64,000 nt of DNA from Straminergon stramineum (GCA_963920665.1 OY987269.1:16308501-16372500), one strand, 5' to 3'. Counted from the stretch's first letter, positions 22,861 to 34,573 are shown. Translations and numbers: made by a program. Notes: generated by a model not told the origin, from the letters alone.

Positions 22861-23919
22861 CATCTACTTAAAAGTGGCTTAGACACATGGGCAAAGGTTG
22901 AAGGGATGCTTTTGGAATATCATTCCAATTGTGTAGAGAGTTCAAAGAACCACATTAGAATCCAAATGGATGAGAACAACCCATTTTTTTACTTTCTGAG
23001 AAATTGCCAATATGACAATCATTTAGAATTTGGTGAAGCATTGTATTTCTACATTCATCCATCTTTTGGACCAAAAAATATTTTCATGAATTTTTTCATC
23101 CAAATTTGGCAACTTCATCCACATTTATAATAGAAATGGAAATTTTTTGGTGAAAAAAGATTACTTTTATCAAGTGAAAAGTAGACATTTATTTTGAAAT
23201 AGTGCAATTTGCCCCATGATGCCAAAAAAAAGGTTGGATAAGAACAATCCACCCTAGGATCAACAATGGGAAGCTACATGTTTTTGTTTTGACAACCTAT
23301 AATGTGTCTTTTTTTACTACAACAATAGTTTCTAGAAATAAGTGTGAAAAACTCTCTAATTTACCATTCTATTGCTATAGAAAAATTGTGAACCCAAACA
23401 ATCTAAATGTATGTAGTGACAAAAGGGACCACAATGGGTAAACTTAATCCAAGGCTTGTTCTTAGTGAAAACCAATAAGCTTGGGCTGGTTTACACCAAA
23501 ACCAAGCCTTTTGACCACTCAACTTTTGTGTCATGTGATTGGTAGATAAGTAAGAGGTGGTCTAACTTCAATTTACACAAGGCCTATAGCCAAAAGAAAA
23601 TTTGGTGAATTATAAGTTTACATGGCATCCTACATGGACCTTGAAGATAGTCGTGCTATGGTTGGGAGGTGAGAGATTCCTAACCACCTCCAAGAGGTAG
23701 GCTTAATGAATATCATGTAGGACCATGACAAATATAAATTGTGAAAGTCCTAAAATATTATTGTTTTAGAAACGATACCCTAGAAAAACAAAGGGAAGGT
23801 TCCACTATTGATTTCATTAATAGTAGCTAGTAGCATGGTACTTCAAAAGGTTGCTTTACAAACTCAATAGAAATTCATATGTCACTCAATTATCACATAG
23901 TCCATATTTAGTATTCATC

Positions 23920-24170
23920 AAGGTAGTCAATATTCTTTGTTGTTCACATTGATTTCAGATTTTGCTTTTCATTATACTTTGTTGTCCACATTCCTTTGTT
24001 TTTCACATTTAAGCAATGTTTTTGGTTATCCTTTGTAGTTTACATTGATTGCAAGCTTTGTTTTTCATTAGACTTTGTTGTCCATGTGCCTTTGTTGTTT
24101 ACATTTTTGGTTATCCTTTGTTGTCCACATTCGAGCTTTGTTTTTTTCTTATCCCTTGTTGAAATAATTC
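23920..24170. repeat. Degenerate TTTGTTGTCCACATT tandem tract
   Basis: The phrase (C)TTTGTTGT(C/T)(C/T)ACATT recurs about eight times with variable spacers, interleaved with GGTTATCCTTTG and AAGCTTTGTTTTTCATTA phrases, suggesting a short unit amplified and then diverged. Confidence 0.7.
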
Positions 24171-25189
24171 TTTCTCTCTCTTCTACTTGTGTATAAAGTA
24201 GAACACTCAATGCTGGTAGTTACCCAACTTCAACATTTACTAAACCCTCCCATTTGTGCTAGGCTTTGACCCATTTTTGTAGAGTGTGTAAGTCATATTC
24301 TTTGGGCAATCAATTGGGTGCTATTGTCAAAAAATGACATCAACTTCACAACTATTTATAGATAATTCAAGGGTTGATAAAGATGTAATTTAGTGAATAT
24401 TGGTTTAGGTAGGTCTAGTATGTTATGAATACATGCTTGTCAAAACAAGTTGTAGTTTCAACCAATAGAAGAAGTGCCACTTTTAGAAACATGTTGAATT
24501 TGTGCTTCTAACTTGAGGCTTCTAAAACATTCATCAAACAAGATTAGGGGGGTAGGTCATTGATTTTGAGCCTTTTCAAGATGGTTATGATCCCCACCTA
24601 CTAATAGATTTATATTATTGCACATAACATTGTTAACCAACGTTCGAGGGGGTCCCTTTTGTTTCTTGTAAAATTAGGAGCCCCCATTGTTTGAAACTTG
24701 TGAAGTTATTGCAACCACATACTATAGCCAATTGTTGTAGCCAATTTGAAGTTGCTATGTAGCACTTTATACCCACCTCTCTGGTTGCAATGCTCTGTTG
24801 ACTTTGCATTAGCAACTAGCTTACCAATGAATCACAAGCCCGTCCACTAATAGTTACATTCAAATTATATTTAAAGTTTTTCCCAAGCATCCAAGGAGGC
24901 ATTATACCTCCTTCGAAGGGGAATAGATTAGCTAGGTTAACAATGTTATGTACCAAACATGTTTGAAAATTCATATCAATTTTAGGTCTTATCAAATTTT
25001 AAATTAGGAAGATGATATCAAGACCATATCACTCCAGTGATCCTCTATGATTCACTTTCTTGTTAGGTGGTCACTTTTCGGTTTACACTAAGATCAAGAC
25101 TATAGTAGAGACCTCACTTTCATTTTGGATGGGTCCCCACTTCATAATATTGTCATCTAACAAAGTGGGTAGTACTACTTAAAGCCTCT

Positions 25190-25395
25190 TGCTATGTGAG
25201 CCGGGTGGGTAGAAATAGCACTAGAAGACAAGAAGATCCCACAGATTGTCTTGCTAGCCTCGTTGAGCGGAAAAGGAGGATTTCAAGTTTCACTGAAATC
25301 AATGTATAATCCCATGAGTGAAAATTAGTCAATCTTGAAGCAATCAATACGTGTGAAATTCGAACTAGTTCTCTCTCCCCCTCGGGGGCCACATC
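25190..25395 (-). repeat. SINE-like dispersed unit, related copy at about 58400-58625
   Basis: On the minus strand it opens GTGGCCCCCGAGGGGG, has a pol III B-box-like AGTTCGAATTTC, and continues through GGATTATACATTGATTTC, TGAAACTTGAAATCCTCC and GACAATCTGTGGG. The segment at 58400-58625 has the same order and orientation (GACAATCGG, TGAAACTTCAACTCCTCC, GGATTCTCCACC). Two related copies with a possible B box suggest a tRNA-derived SINE, but a clear A box and 3' tail are missing. Confidence 0.45.
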
Positions 25396-26089
25396 TATTA
25401 TATTAATTACACATTGTCAAGCTATCTATCATGACCCATTGTCACAAATTTGATCATGTTTTCATCCCAATTATTTCATCCTGTCATTTTAAATGTTTTT
25501 CATCCAGTTCTGTAAGGCTGAGAGTCGACTGGCTGTACAGTCCATATAAAGTAAATCAGCCCATTGTGGTCAGATGACCCATAGTGGTCACCTAACAAGT
25601 CACCCCATAGTGATTTTTTTCACACCCCATCATGGGTTTTATTAGTAAATGAGATTTGGACCACAATCAATGTCTTACCTGACAATAATGGAGTGATTAG
25701 TGACTACATTAAGAACTTCTAACTTTTTAGTGTAATTTCATTGTAGGAAGTGACTTTTTTAGGCCTTTCACATTAGAAATTATTGTGACTACTTTAGGTG
25801 TGTAAGATGAGCATGATGGATACAGATTTTGTTGGTGCTGGGGTAGTCTACAGACTCTTATGGGCCATGATGGGCTGAACACTTCAAAAATTCATAGCAA
25901 ATTCATACTTTGTCAAAAAAAATATAATTTCAAATGCTCTCATTGTTTCTCAAACTTGTGTTAGTGTGGAAAAAAATGAAAAAATTTCAGCCATGGCATG
26001 AGTATGAACTCCTAATTCTGACCGCAATGGGCTGTTTTACCTTACTCCTAAGTTCCATGTTTCACTACAATAGGTCTGTGCTAGTAGCA

Positions 26090-27427
26090 ATGTATTTGCA
26101 AACTTCCACCGGCGGACTCCCGGCGAACTTTACCCGCGCAGCCCACGGGAGCCCGTGGCTTTGGTCTTTGGTGTCAACCGGCCCTTCCTAAGATAGGCTC
26201 CCTTGCCAGCCCGAACAGCGTCCAGGGTTTAGGCAATTAGGCCTTTAGGGCACCCCGCCCCTGGCAGTGAATGCGCAGCTGCGCAAAAGGACGGATGCAC
26301 TGATGACCAAAGCTGCATGAAGCTCGTGCAGTCGATCGACATGTGAGAAACTTTAATTTTGCAGCCACGTCCCAGCACACTAGAGTACTGTTCTGTACAG
26401 TACTGAGTGAGACCCAAGTTTCTATTTTACCGGAGAAGATTAAGCGTAGCAATTTTCTCTTCCCATCATGTACCTTTTGGTTGACCTTGGTAGTCGTTCC
26501 AGTTTCCCTCGCTGGCTGGCTGTTGCGATTACCGAATTCGAATGCATTCTTGTAAGCTTCTGAACTCCTTACTCGTCCCCAATTCCCAATTTCCCATCCC
26601 TTCTCGTCCTGTTGCGGTAGTCATTGGAATCTTGGGTTTTTAGGGTTTTTTAGGTTTTGGGTTTTGGATTTTGGATTTGGGGTGTCTGGAAATTTTGTGC
26701 CTTGGCATCTGTTGGTATGGATTGCAAGAGTGTTTGCTCTCTTTCATTCCCATTTTTTCGTGACTTTGGGAATTAGTAGTAATCGATTTTGCGATTTTTC
26801 TGGCAATGCCAGTGGAGAGATGGGATACCGTAGTCGAGGAGGACGCTTTGGAAGAATGTTCTTCAATTTACAGGGCCGTGCAGGTCTTGTGCTGGTCTCC
26901 AGAGATTGCAATTCTGACGTGCCTGTCTAAGAACTGAACCCGTTGAGAATGTGTCAACGGGGACTGGAGAAGTATGGAAGCAGTGGCAAATTCTTGAGCT
27001 GAATGGGTGGTTGTGGGGTTTAAACTTAGTGTCGTGCTGTAGATTTGCTTCAAAAATCTTGCAGAGCTTGGTCGTTTTTGTAACACCAGTGCGCGCGCAA
27101 TTATAATGGCACTGTTTAAAGAAAGATTATATAGAAGGAGATAAGGAAGAACGCGATTTGGCTTACTTCAAACGGGACTCTGATACTCTGAGCTCGAAAA
27201 TGTGATCGTGTGCGGTGATAGCACCTCGTTGTTTGTAGAAAATACGTCAATCGTTCAGTTATGGTCAATTGCAAGTTCATGGTATTCGAGTCTGAGGTTT
27301 ACGCCGATCCTGTGAAAAGCTTTGGCGACTGTCTCTTTCACAGCATTCATGAAATGTGCTGTTGTTGACATTCCTTGCGAATTCTGTGTGTGCAGGAGGA
27401 ATTTGCAGATAACGGCAAGTTTCAAGA
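26090..27427. other. GC-rich boundary and MATE gene 2 upstream region
   Basis: Composition changes abruptly at about 26100 from AT-rich to GC-rich (CGGCGGACTCCCGGCGAA, CACCCCGCCCC near 26250), then becomes ordinary gene-flank sequence. No gene is recognised. TTTAGGG-like runs occur near 26635-26670. The last few hundred bases should contain the MATE gene 2 promoter and leader. Confidence 0.4.
27128..27135 (+). promoter_or_regulatory. Possible TATA box for MATE gene 2
   Basis: TATATAGA lies about 295 bp upstream of the MATE gene 2 start codon. A leader of about 260 nt would be reasonable for a plant gene. This rests on sequence resemblance only. Confidence 0.3.
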
Positions 27428-28999
27428 ATGGACAGAAATGGCTCCTTGCAGGAGCCTCTGTTCCCAGCAGCGCCCCAACACACGTTTACCTTCGCCAACG
27501 GTGTCACAAGATCCGTGAGCCGACGTGACGAGACAATCTCCTGCACTCCCGAGTGGATCTGGAGAGAGATCTGGAAACAACTCTCCATCGCTGGTCCCAT
27601 GGTGTGCGTGGCGCTTCTTCAATACTTGGTGATTGTAGTATCCGTCATGTTCGTGGGCCACACAGGGGAATTGGAGTTGGCAGCCGCGTCCGTCGCAGCC
27701 TCGTTCGCTGGTGTGTCAGGCACCACTTTAATCTTCGGCCTGGCCGCGGCACTGGAAACGCTTTGTGGCCAAGCGTACGGGGCGAAGCAGTATCATATGC
27801 TGGGCATTTACTTGCAACGCGCAGTTTTTGTGCTATATCTCGTAGCTCTGCCCATAGCGGTCGTTTGGTGGAACATGGACACTCTGCTCGTCTTTCTCGG
27901 CCAAGACCCTGAGATCTCGGAAATGGCAGGTGTGTACGCCAGGTACTTGGTTCCCACCATATTCGCAGTTGCAACGCTGCAACCACTGGTGAAGTTTCTC
28001 CAAACGCAAAGCCTGGTGCTTCCCATGGCAATGTTCTCCGTCTCCACCTTGATCCTCCACGTGCCTCTTTGCTGGATCCTTATCTACAAGGTAGGATTCG
28101 GATTTCGCGGTGCAGCACTTGCAAGTAGCATGTCGAACTGGCTGAACGTTCTCTGGCACGCGTTATATGTGAAATACTCCGCAGCTTGTAAGAGAACATG
28201 GACGTCATTCTCAATGGAGGCTTTCAACGACCTTCCAGCTTTCATGAAACTGGCCGTTCCATCTGCGGTCATGATATGCTTGGAGTACTGGGCGTTCGAA
28301 GGTCTGGTTCTCCTCTCGGGGCTTCTCTCGAATCCACAGCTGGAGACTTCCACTCTTTCAATCTGTCTCACAAGTACTTCTCTCCTTTACATGGTTCCTT
28401 TCGGTATAGGCGCTGCTGCGAGCACCCGAGTGGGTAATGAGCTGGGAGCCGGAAGACCCCAAGCTGCGAAAGGCGCAGTGGCAGTGGCAGTGTCCATTGG
28501 GCTAAGTGAAGGCTTGTTGATTGCAACCAGTTTGTATGCCCTCCGAAGCCTCTGGGGGAAGGCATTCACACAGGAGCAGGAAATTGTTGATTATGTAGCA
28601 GTGTGTATTCCCTTGCTTGCGATCATGCACTTAATGGACTCCATACAAGGAGTGTTGTCAGGAGTGGCGCGTGGATGTGGGTGGCAGGCTTTCGGTGCGT
28701 ATGCCAATCTGGGGGCGTACTATCTAGTGGGCTTGCCTGCTGCTGTTGTCCTTGCGTTTATGTACGATTTGAAAGGACGCGGTCTCTGGCTGGGCATGAT
28801 CATGGGCATCGTCGCACAAACTGTCACTCTCGTCATGTTGACATGCGCCACCAATTGGCAGCAGCAGGCTGAAGACGCGATGGTTCGTGTCATTTCAGGG
28901 GTGTCTTCCACCCTGCCCATCGAATCTAACCATGCCCGTAAAGATGAAATTCCGGCTCTGCATTTGCTCAAGGATGGCGATCGTGACGGATGGCAATAA
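27428..28999 (+). CDS. MATE efflux transporter (DETOXIFICATION family), intronless paralogue
   Basis: 523 aa, the paralogue of the gene at 6388. The two align without large gaps and are about four-fifths identical by eye, with conserved segments at the DNA level too. The role is the same: secondary active export of small organic compounds by the MATE fold. Landmarks sit three residues earlier than in the other copy: ALETLCGQAYGAKQYHMLG near 108-126, STRVGNELGAGRPQAAKGA near 332-350 and VLSGVARGCGWQ near 409-420. Differences concentrate in loops and the tail, but also in some membrane segments (for example CWILIYKVGFGF versus CYTLIYTLNWGF near 217-228), so substrate range could differ. It is single-exon like its partner, so the ancestor was already intronless. 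The stop codon overlaps AATAAA at 28995-29000. The intact frame argues that both copies are functional. Confidence 0.95.
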   Translation: MDRNGSLQEPLFPAAPQHTFTFANGVTRSVSRRDETISCTPEWIWREIWKQLSIAGPMVCVALLQYLVIVVSVMFVGHTGELELAAASVAASFAGVSGTTLIFGLAAALETLCGQAYGAKQYHMLGIYLQRAVFVLYLVALPIAVVWWNMDTLLVFLGQDPEISEMAGVYARYLVPTIFAVATLQPLVKFLQTQSLVLPMAMFSVSTLILHVPLCWILIYKVGFGFRGAALASSMSNWLNVLWHALYVKYSAACKRTWTSFSMEAFNDLPAFMKLAVPSAVMICLEYWAFEGLVLLSGLLSNPQLETSTLSICLTSTSLLYMVPFGIGAAASTRVGNELGAGRPQAAKGAVAVAVSIGLSEGLLIATSLYALRSLWGKAFTQEQEIVDYVAVCIPLLAIMHLMDSIQGVLSGVARGCGWQAFGAYANLGAYYLVGLPAAVVLAFMYDLKGRGLWLGMIMGIVAQTVTLVMLTCATNWQQQAEDAMVRVISGVSSTLPIESNHARKDEIPALHLLKDGDRDGWQ

Positions 29000-30332
29000 A
29001 AATTCGCTGCAGGCTTGTATTAATTTTCCTTCTCGCTCTTCCCCGGTAGATCTTTTCCCTACGGGGTGGAATTAATTTGAACGAAGATTGCAAAACTACG
29101 ATCTAAGCGGAGTTCGCCATGACCACACCATTTTGAAATTGATTCGAGGGTTACAGCATTGGGCTCTCCCTTCTTGTCTTGCCTTATCTTAGACACCAGG
29201 GGTTAGTGAACCCTTAATCTGTTTTTTTGGCTGGAATTAGACGGGAAGATTCTCCGGATTTGTGCTTGTAGTGTCAATATGTTATTGCGCAAATTGTGCT
29301 TAAACGATGTCATCCACGTATCTTTCTAGAGCAGTGTTGACCGCCCACCCGGATTGTGATGAAGTGCATTAGCTTGCAACAGTTACCTGAGTACCAACGC
29401 CTGATTCAAGATGTATAATGGATTTGTGCCAACAGAATGGATTTGTGCCAAAGAAAGCCGATGTCACAGAATGAAGCAACTTGGATGCCCAAGTCTTAGA
29501 AGATAGGTCGACGTGTTCGCTGCTCCTTTCGAGCTCCTTCCTGTGCCACAAGTTAGACGACTCGTTTACAGCCAGAGCTTATCGATCGATCAAGCTTGTT
29601 TAGGTAAAGCCCTGTTGTGGCAGATCTGCCTGACACTACGTACGCACTCAGATATGACTACAGCGAGCTTCTCGATCTAAGGATTGAAATCTGTTTAGCA
29701 CTCATTCTGTAACCTCGCCTCCCGACATGATTAATGTAAGATTTCTCACTGCCTAGAAGTCGTTAGATCTTCAATACTGACTCACAAAATTAGAGACACT
29801 TGCCCTAGTCTTTTAGAAGAATTGACCCACCATATGCACAGAAAGTAGTTGCACATTACAGAAAGCTGTCGTTTTATTGCAAGTATCTGTTGTTTTATTG
29901 CAAATAATAACTGTTGTCACATAGTATATAACTTCTGTTTCATTCGTAAATAATTGTTGCTTCATCCTAAGTAACTACTGTTTTATTGCAAACACTGGCA
30001 ACTATCGTCAACAGGTACCACAAAGAATTTCAAACACTCCCACCACTCAACCCCCTACATTCCGAGGTCAAGACCAGCCGGATCAATCTTTTTGCGCTTT
30101 TACAGTATTTCACAACCGATAAAGTATCCACTCTCACCCCGACATTCTCAGCATCCCTAACCATGCCAAGAACGCGCAAGCTTCCGAAGATCATTATCAC
30201 CAACACACAAAAATGGGGACACACTTGCATTGCTTTGCAAGGAGGACGAGGCTGTATTAGGGTTCAACGTCATGGCTTCCCTTCTTCTGAAGTGTCCATT
30301 TCGCATCCCGTGTGTCACTTCCTCTCGCACTC
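29000..30332. other. Intergenic region between MATE gene 2 and the LPR-like gene (convergent)
   Basis: 3' flanks of two convergent genes. No gene recognised. It contains a degenerate short tandem tract at 29866-29996. The last few hundred bases before 30333 should be the LPR-like 3' untranslated region on the minus strand. Confidence 0.4.
29866..29996. repeat. Degenerate tandem tract of TGTTGTTTTATTGCAAATAA
   Basis: About five or six diverged units built on CTGTTGTTTTATTGCAA plus a GTAACTA/ATAATAA spacer, of about 22-30 bp. Non-coding. Confidence 0.7.
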
Positions 30333-33300
30333 TTACCGATTCTTCTTCACCAGTTTGATGGGCCTCATCATATCATTATCCTCATGATCCAGAATATGGC
30401 AATGCCACACAAACCCCGGCCCCCCCGTAGCATCGAACGTGAACTTCCCTCCCCCCGACTGCGACTTCCACTGCACCACAATCCTTGTAACAAAATTCGG
30501 CAGCGACAACACAGTATCCTTATACCCAATCTGGTTGAAACTTGGCGCCACAGGCTCCCCCGTGAAGCACGTCCCGGGGGTTGCAAAAGTCGTGTTGAAA
30601 ATCTCGCACTCCCCTGCTGTCCACTTATCAAGATCAAAAGGTTGCTGGTTGAGCGCCTTGAACTCAATCAAGTGGACGTGCATGGGATGCGCATCAGGGG
30701 TGAAGTTGATGAACTCCCAAATCTCGGTGGAGCCGAGCTCGGGCTTCTCGGTGACTGGGTCACGCCATGTGTGGTTGGAGAGAAGGGAGTACAAGGGGTT
30801 GCCGCCGAGGTCGTCAACCTCCACCATGAAGAGGGTGCGGACGAGAGCGTTCGTTGTGTCCACTTCTTTGTCAGGAGCACGGAGTGTGGCCGGCACGGGG
30901 GGCTCGGATATCACCGTCTTGGATTTCTTCACGATGAATTTCATCACCGCGAGGGTACTCGGGGGGCTGAAGGTCGGGTCGCCGCTCGGGTAGGGCGCCG
31001 GACCAGTGTTGTTGAGGATCACCTGAGGATCGAAATTGGCAATGGAAGTTGCGAAGGGTTAATATTACACTTTAATGGCTAAAACATAATTGCGAATTGC
31101 GTTTAGGAAATGAAAATTGTGGGACAGAAGGAAACCTATTTGCGAATTGACAACTCTTGAATTGCAACTCTTAAATTTATATTAAAAAGACGCAAAAGTT
31201 GGGTAGCTTGGCCTATGATACACCTCATATAATTAGTTTTTTAATGCTATTATTGTCCTCAAAAAATATTCATTTCAAGTATATAATTATATTTTTGGAT
31301 TGTTGGAAGGGCTACAAGAATTTTCTACATTAAAACAAATTACGTCCCTTGAGATAGGGCTAAAATGCATTAAAAGTGATTATAATTAGGGCCATAGAAT
31401 ATATAATATTGTACTGGAGTTGCGTACGCGGTGTTTGTCAGTTGTAATTGCGGTACATAATAACACTTATTGGCGAATCCCATGATTGGAATAGAAAATT
31501 GCGTTCCATACCTCCGAGTCCGGTGCGAGCGAGAAGTCGATGATGCAGTCGATCCGCTCCGCAGGCGCCAGGATCAGTTCCTTGAGCTTTTGCGGCTTCT
31601 CCAGCAGCCCCCCATCGGTTCCAATTTGAATAAAACTCAGTTTCTTATTCGACAAAGACAGCACCATCACCCTCGCATTACACGCATTCAAGAACCTCAA
31701 CCTATACTTCCTCGGTTCCACATTCACATACGGCCACGCTTTCCCATTCACCACAATCACATCCCCGAAGTACTCCGGACACCATAGGGGATGATTCTCC
31801 GGCGAATCTCCCACATTCGGAAAATTTATAGACCCATTATGAAATAGCGTCTTATCCTGCACCAACAGATGCAGCTCATATTTCCTCTTCGGCAACCACG
31901 CCGGCGGTGGCCTCGCAGGCTTGGTGAGATAGAATCCCGCGAGTCCTGATAACACGTTCAGGCGCGTGATCCCGAACGTGTGATCATGATACCAAAGCAT
32001 AGAAGCCGCTTGCGTGTTGGCGTACGTGAAATTCTTGGTGGTGAACGTTGGCCCGTACTCGCCTTTTGCGGTGTGCCAGGAGTCTGGGTATCCGTCGGAG
32101 TTAGAGTCGCATTCTGCGCCGTGTAAGTGCGTGGCGATGGGCACGCCGCCGGATTTTGGTGCAGCCCACATCACTGTGTTGTCGAGGGGGAGCATGTGTT
32201 GCTCGTCGTAGATGTGATTCTCCCAACGGACGTACGATTCTATGCCTTGGGTGGCGATGAGAGTTGGGCCAGGAACGCTAGCCGTGGCAGGGGAAGTGCC
32301 GTACGCGTACAGAGTAGTGGGAGGCAAATCTCTATGAAATTTCTGGGGATCCAAGGCGCAATTCAGGTCAGGTAGGTACAACAAAACACACAAACAGAAG
32401 CAATATGTATCCCAAAACACGTAAACATAGATATAAACAAACCAGAAACATGTGTCCCAAAGTAGCAGTTGCAACAACTCATGAATTATGATTTGTAATG
32501 GTTTTATAGGGATGGTTCTTTGCTTCACGAAAAATTTATAGTCTGTAGCGAAACTTCGCAAAAGCTGGCTGCGAGCTTGGTGCAAAGTCTTCGGCATGGA
32601 GCCAATGCATGTCTCTCTGTGCCTAGACTGCTGCAAAAACTATTGCAATTCCTACAGGAACAGAAACATACCTGGAACATGTATCCCAAAGTAGCAGTTG
32701 CAGCACATCATCAATTATTGTTTGCAACGGATTTCTAGTGGTTTCGTGGTTCGCTAGAACATAGGTGGGCACCCCAAACCGACAGTTTTTGCTACTCGAC
32801 AGTTTTTGCTAGTATGCCTAGTCACTATTATTAGACTGGTTAAATTTTCATACTTGCTTGCCGACAAGTGAAAGGAGGTTCCAACCCATCAAAGAATGCG
32901 ACATTTGGATACCGTATGCAAAGTTACAAAGGGGCAAAGTTTTTTCGGTACATGTTCTAAAATCAACACAGTTACATATTGATTTTGGAGATGTACGCAG
33001 CCTGTGATGGTGGCGGTTTTGGGTCAGTGGAGCATTTTTGGGGTGCCCACTTCAAACATGCCATAAACACATTTGGGGGGGCCCACCGTAAACCTATCAT
33101 AAACTTGGATCCCAACTCTACAATACGAAGTAGCTAGCAGTACACATCATCAATTATTGTTTGCAATGGTTTTGTAGCGGTGGTTCCGTACTTCGCTACA
33201 AACTTGTGATCTGTTGCGAACCATTGCAAAAGTTGGCTGTAAACTTGTTGCAAGAGTCTTGGGTACGGAATCTATGCCTAGACTATTGCAAAAACTGTTG

Positions 33301-33709
33301 CAGTCGTTCTCAAGTGGTTGCAAAGCCATCGCAAAATGTTGTTAGTGCTAAGCCATTGCAAAATTGTTAATAGGTTTGAGTTATGGCAGTCCTTGCCTAA
33401 CCGTTGCAAAAACTATTGCAATCTCAGCCTTCGATCTGTGCCAGCTAGTGCTGCAACGATAAACATGTGTCCCGACGTACGTACCTGTTGGATTTTGTAC
33501 GCGCCCATCGTGAGTTGCTTGCCGTGGTTGATTCGGATCTCTTTGAGCTTGGGTAACTTATCCACGAATTGCTCCAGAGTCGGTGATGGCTGCAATGCTT
33601 GACAGATCTGTATGGGGTCATCAATCATCGCCCACGTAGGCGCCGTGAGCCACACCAGGAGTGCCGCCATGAGCAGCAACTGCAACTGAATAGAGCCTGG
33701 GGTCTCCAT
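30333..33709 (-). CDS. LPR1-like multicopper oxidase (secreted ferroxidase), three exons
   Basis: Exons on -: 33709-33485 (75 codons), 32342-31512 (277) and 31022-30333 (229 plus stop), all phase 0 with GT-AG introns; total 581 aa, the same length as Arabidopsis LPR1 as I recall it. Residues 8-27 form a hydrophobic signal peptide, so the protein should be secreted to the cell wall. Copper ligands of all four motifs are present: HLHG 147-150, WYHDH 192-196, HPMHVH 464-469, and HCHILDHEDNDMM 559-571 with the blue-copper Cys at 560. Three cupredoxin domains are implied. Acidic residues corresponding to the Fe-binding triad I recall for LPR1 appear at Glu265 (CPEYFGD), Asp366 (PSGDP) and Asp462 (FTPDAHP). 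LPR proteins oxidise Fe2+ and link iron to phosphate sensing; plant LPRs resemble bacterial CotA-type oxidases. The start was chosen for the signal peptide; a GTG-led extension upstream is not needed. Intron 1 (1142 bp) is full of repeats. Confidence 0.92.
32445..33440. repeat. Repeat copies inside intron 1 of the LPR-like gene
   Basis: A unit of about 200 bp (ACATGT-TCCCAAAGTAGC, CATCATCAATTATTGTTTGC, AATGGTTTTGTAGCGGTGGT, TTCGC, CTGTTGCGAA, GCAAAAGTTGGCTG, TGCCTAGACTATTGC) occurs at about 32445-32650 and 33115-33305, with partial copies at about 32662-32760 and 33380-33484. Between them, 32780-33110 is a different element shared with 48265-48620. Confidence 0.8.
32780..33110. mobile_element. 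Insertion in LPR-like intron 1, second copy at 48265-48620
   Basis: CAAGTGAAAGGAGGTTCCAA, GAATGCGACATTTGGATA, TATTGATTTTGGAGATGTAC and GGGTCAGTGG, then AAACACATTTGGGG and TCATAAAC, match CAAGTGAAAGGAGCTTCCAA, GAATGCAACATTTGAATA, TATTGATTTTGAAAATGTAC, GGGTTAGTGG and so on at 48265-48620, in the same orientation. It is non-coding and I could not define clean ends, so its class is unknown. Confidence 0.65.
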
Positions 33710-34289
33710 TTCTGTGCTCCCACTGCAATCCACTTTCCAATCCCGTCAGATTCGATCCCATCGCCATTTCAGATGAATTCGAGCCGACCATTCCCAATCA
33801 TAAAAGCTACCCCAGTCATGAAGTTGGGGATTCGAAGTAAACGTTTTCTGGATCTTTCAGCGGATTCAAGCATATTCGGCACAGAAGCAACAAAACGTGA
33901 ATATCGGTACTATTACTCTTCGGGCTAGATCATATTGCCCTTCATTGTTACTGTCAGTGTGTACTTGCACTCTAGCTGCCTAACAAATCCTGCAACAACT
34001 TATCATGAAGTAGTCCAGTAAGCACTTGCAAATCAAAGCTACTGGTTTGTCAATCACTGCACACACTGGCTAGATGGGAACTAAACGTCACGTCAATCCA
34101 AAAGAGCTTACATACGTACTTGCAGACACACAGATCCCCAAACTAAGTGTACTGGCAATTCATCTCTAGCTGACAGACCTACTTACACAGTTCCCTAAAC
34201 ACATCAATCAACTCACAGGCATCAAACAATCAACAATCCAACCTTGAGGTCGCGAGCTTCAGATCAACGTAAGCAGCTATGATCGATCA

Positions 34290-34349
34290 GTCCAGCAGCA
34301 GCTTGAATGATATTAACGTCCAGCAGCAACTTGAATGATATTAACGTCC
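34290..34349. repeat. 28-bp tandem duplication
   Basis: GTCCAGCAGCAGCTTGAATG followed by ATATTAAC is repeated immediately with one substitution (CAACTTGAATG). Confidence 0.95.
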
Positions 34350-34565
34350 AGCTAGCTTCCTTGCCAAATATCATTTACCAGTGCATTTGCGTATGTACCG
34401 ACGCACATCTGCGTCAATTTGAACTACCTCGATCGATTGAAGAAACTCAAGAGCAATCGTTCCATCGACAACAGAAGTTGTGATTGAGAAAGTCAAGACG
34501 CGGGAGTCCTCACTCCTTCAACGAACGAGACGTCAATATCTTCAAACTCCATTTGCTGGACTGTC

Positions 34566-34573
34566 TATAAATA
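34566..34573 (+). promoter_or_regulatory. TATA-box-like sequence without a recognised downstream gene
   Basis: CTGTCTATAAATACCC is a strong plant-type TATA context on the plus strand. I see no credible coding region in the following 800 bp, so if it is active the transcript would be non-coding or encode only a small protein. Confidence 0.35.

Larger units (their letters stand above)
20051..26090. other. AT-rich gene-free block
   Basis: About 6 kb of AT-rich DNA without recognisable genes on either strand. Supported contents are annotated separately: a dispersed repeat at 22690-22860 shared with 46920-47085, a TTTGTTGTCCACATT-type degenerate tandem tract at 23920-24170, and a SINE-like unit at 25190-25395. 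The remainder appears to be old, degenerate repeat sequence. Confidence 0.5.

Noticed and set aside
30312..31082. 256-codon plus-strand ORF
   Set aside because: Shadow of exon 3 of the LPR-like gene; GC-rich coding sequence leaves the opposite strand open by chance.
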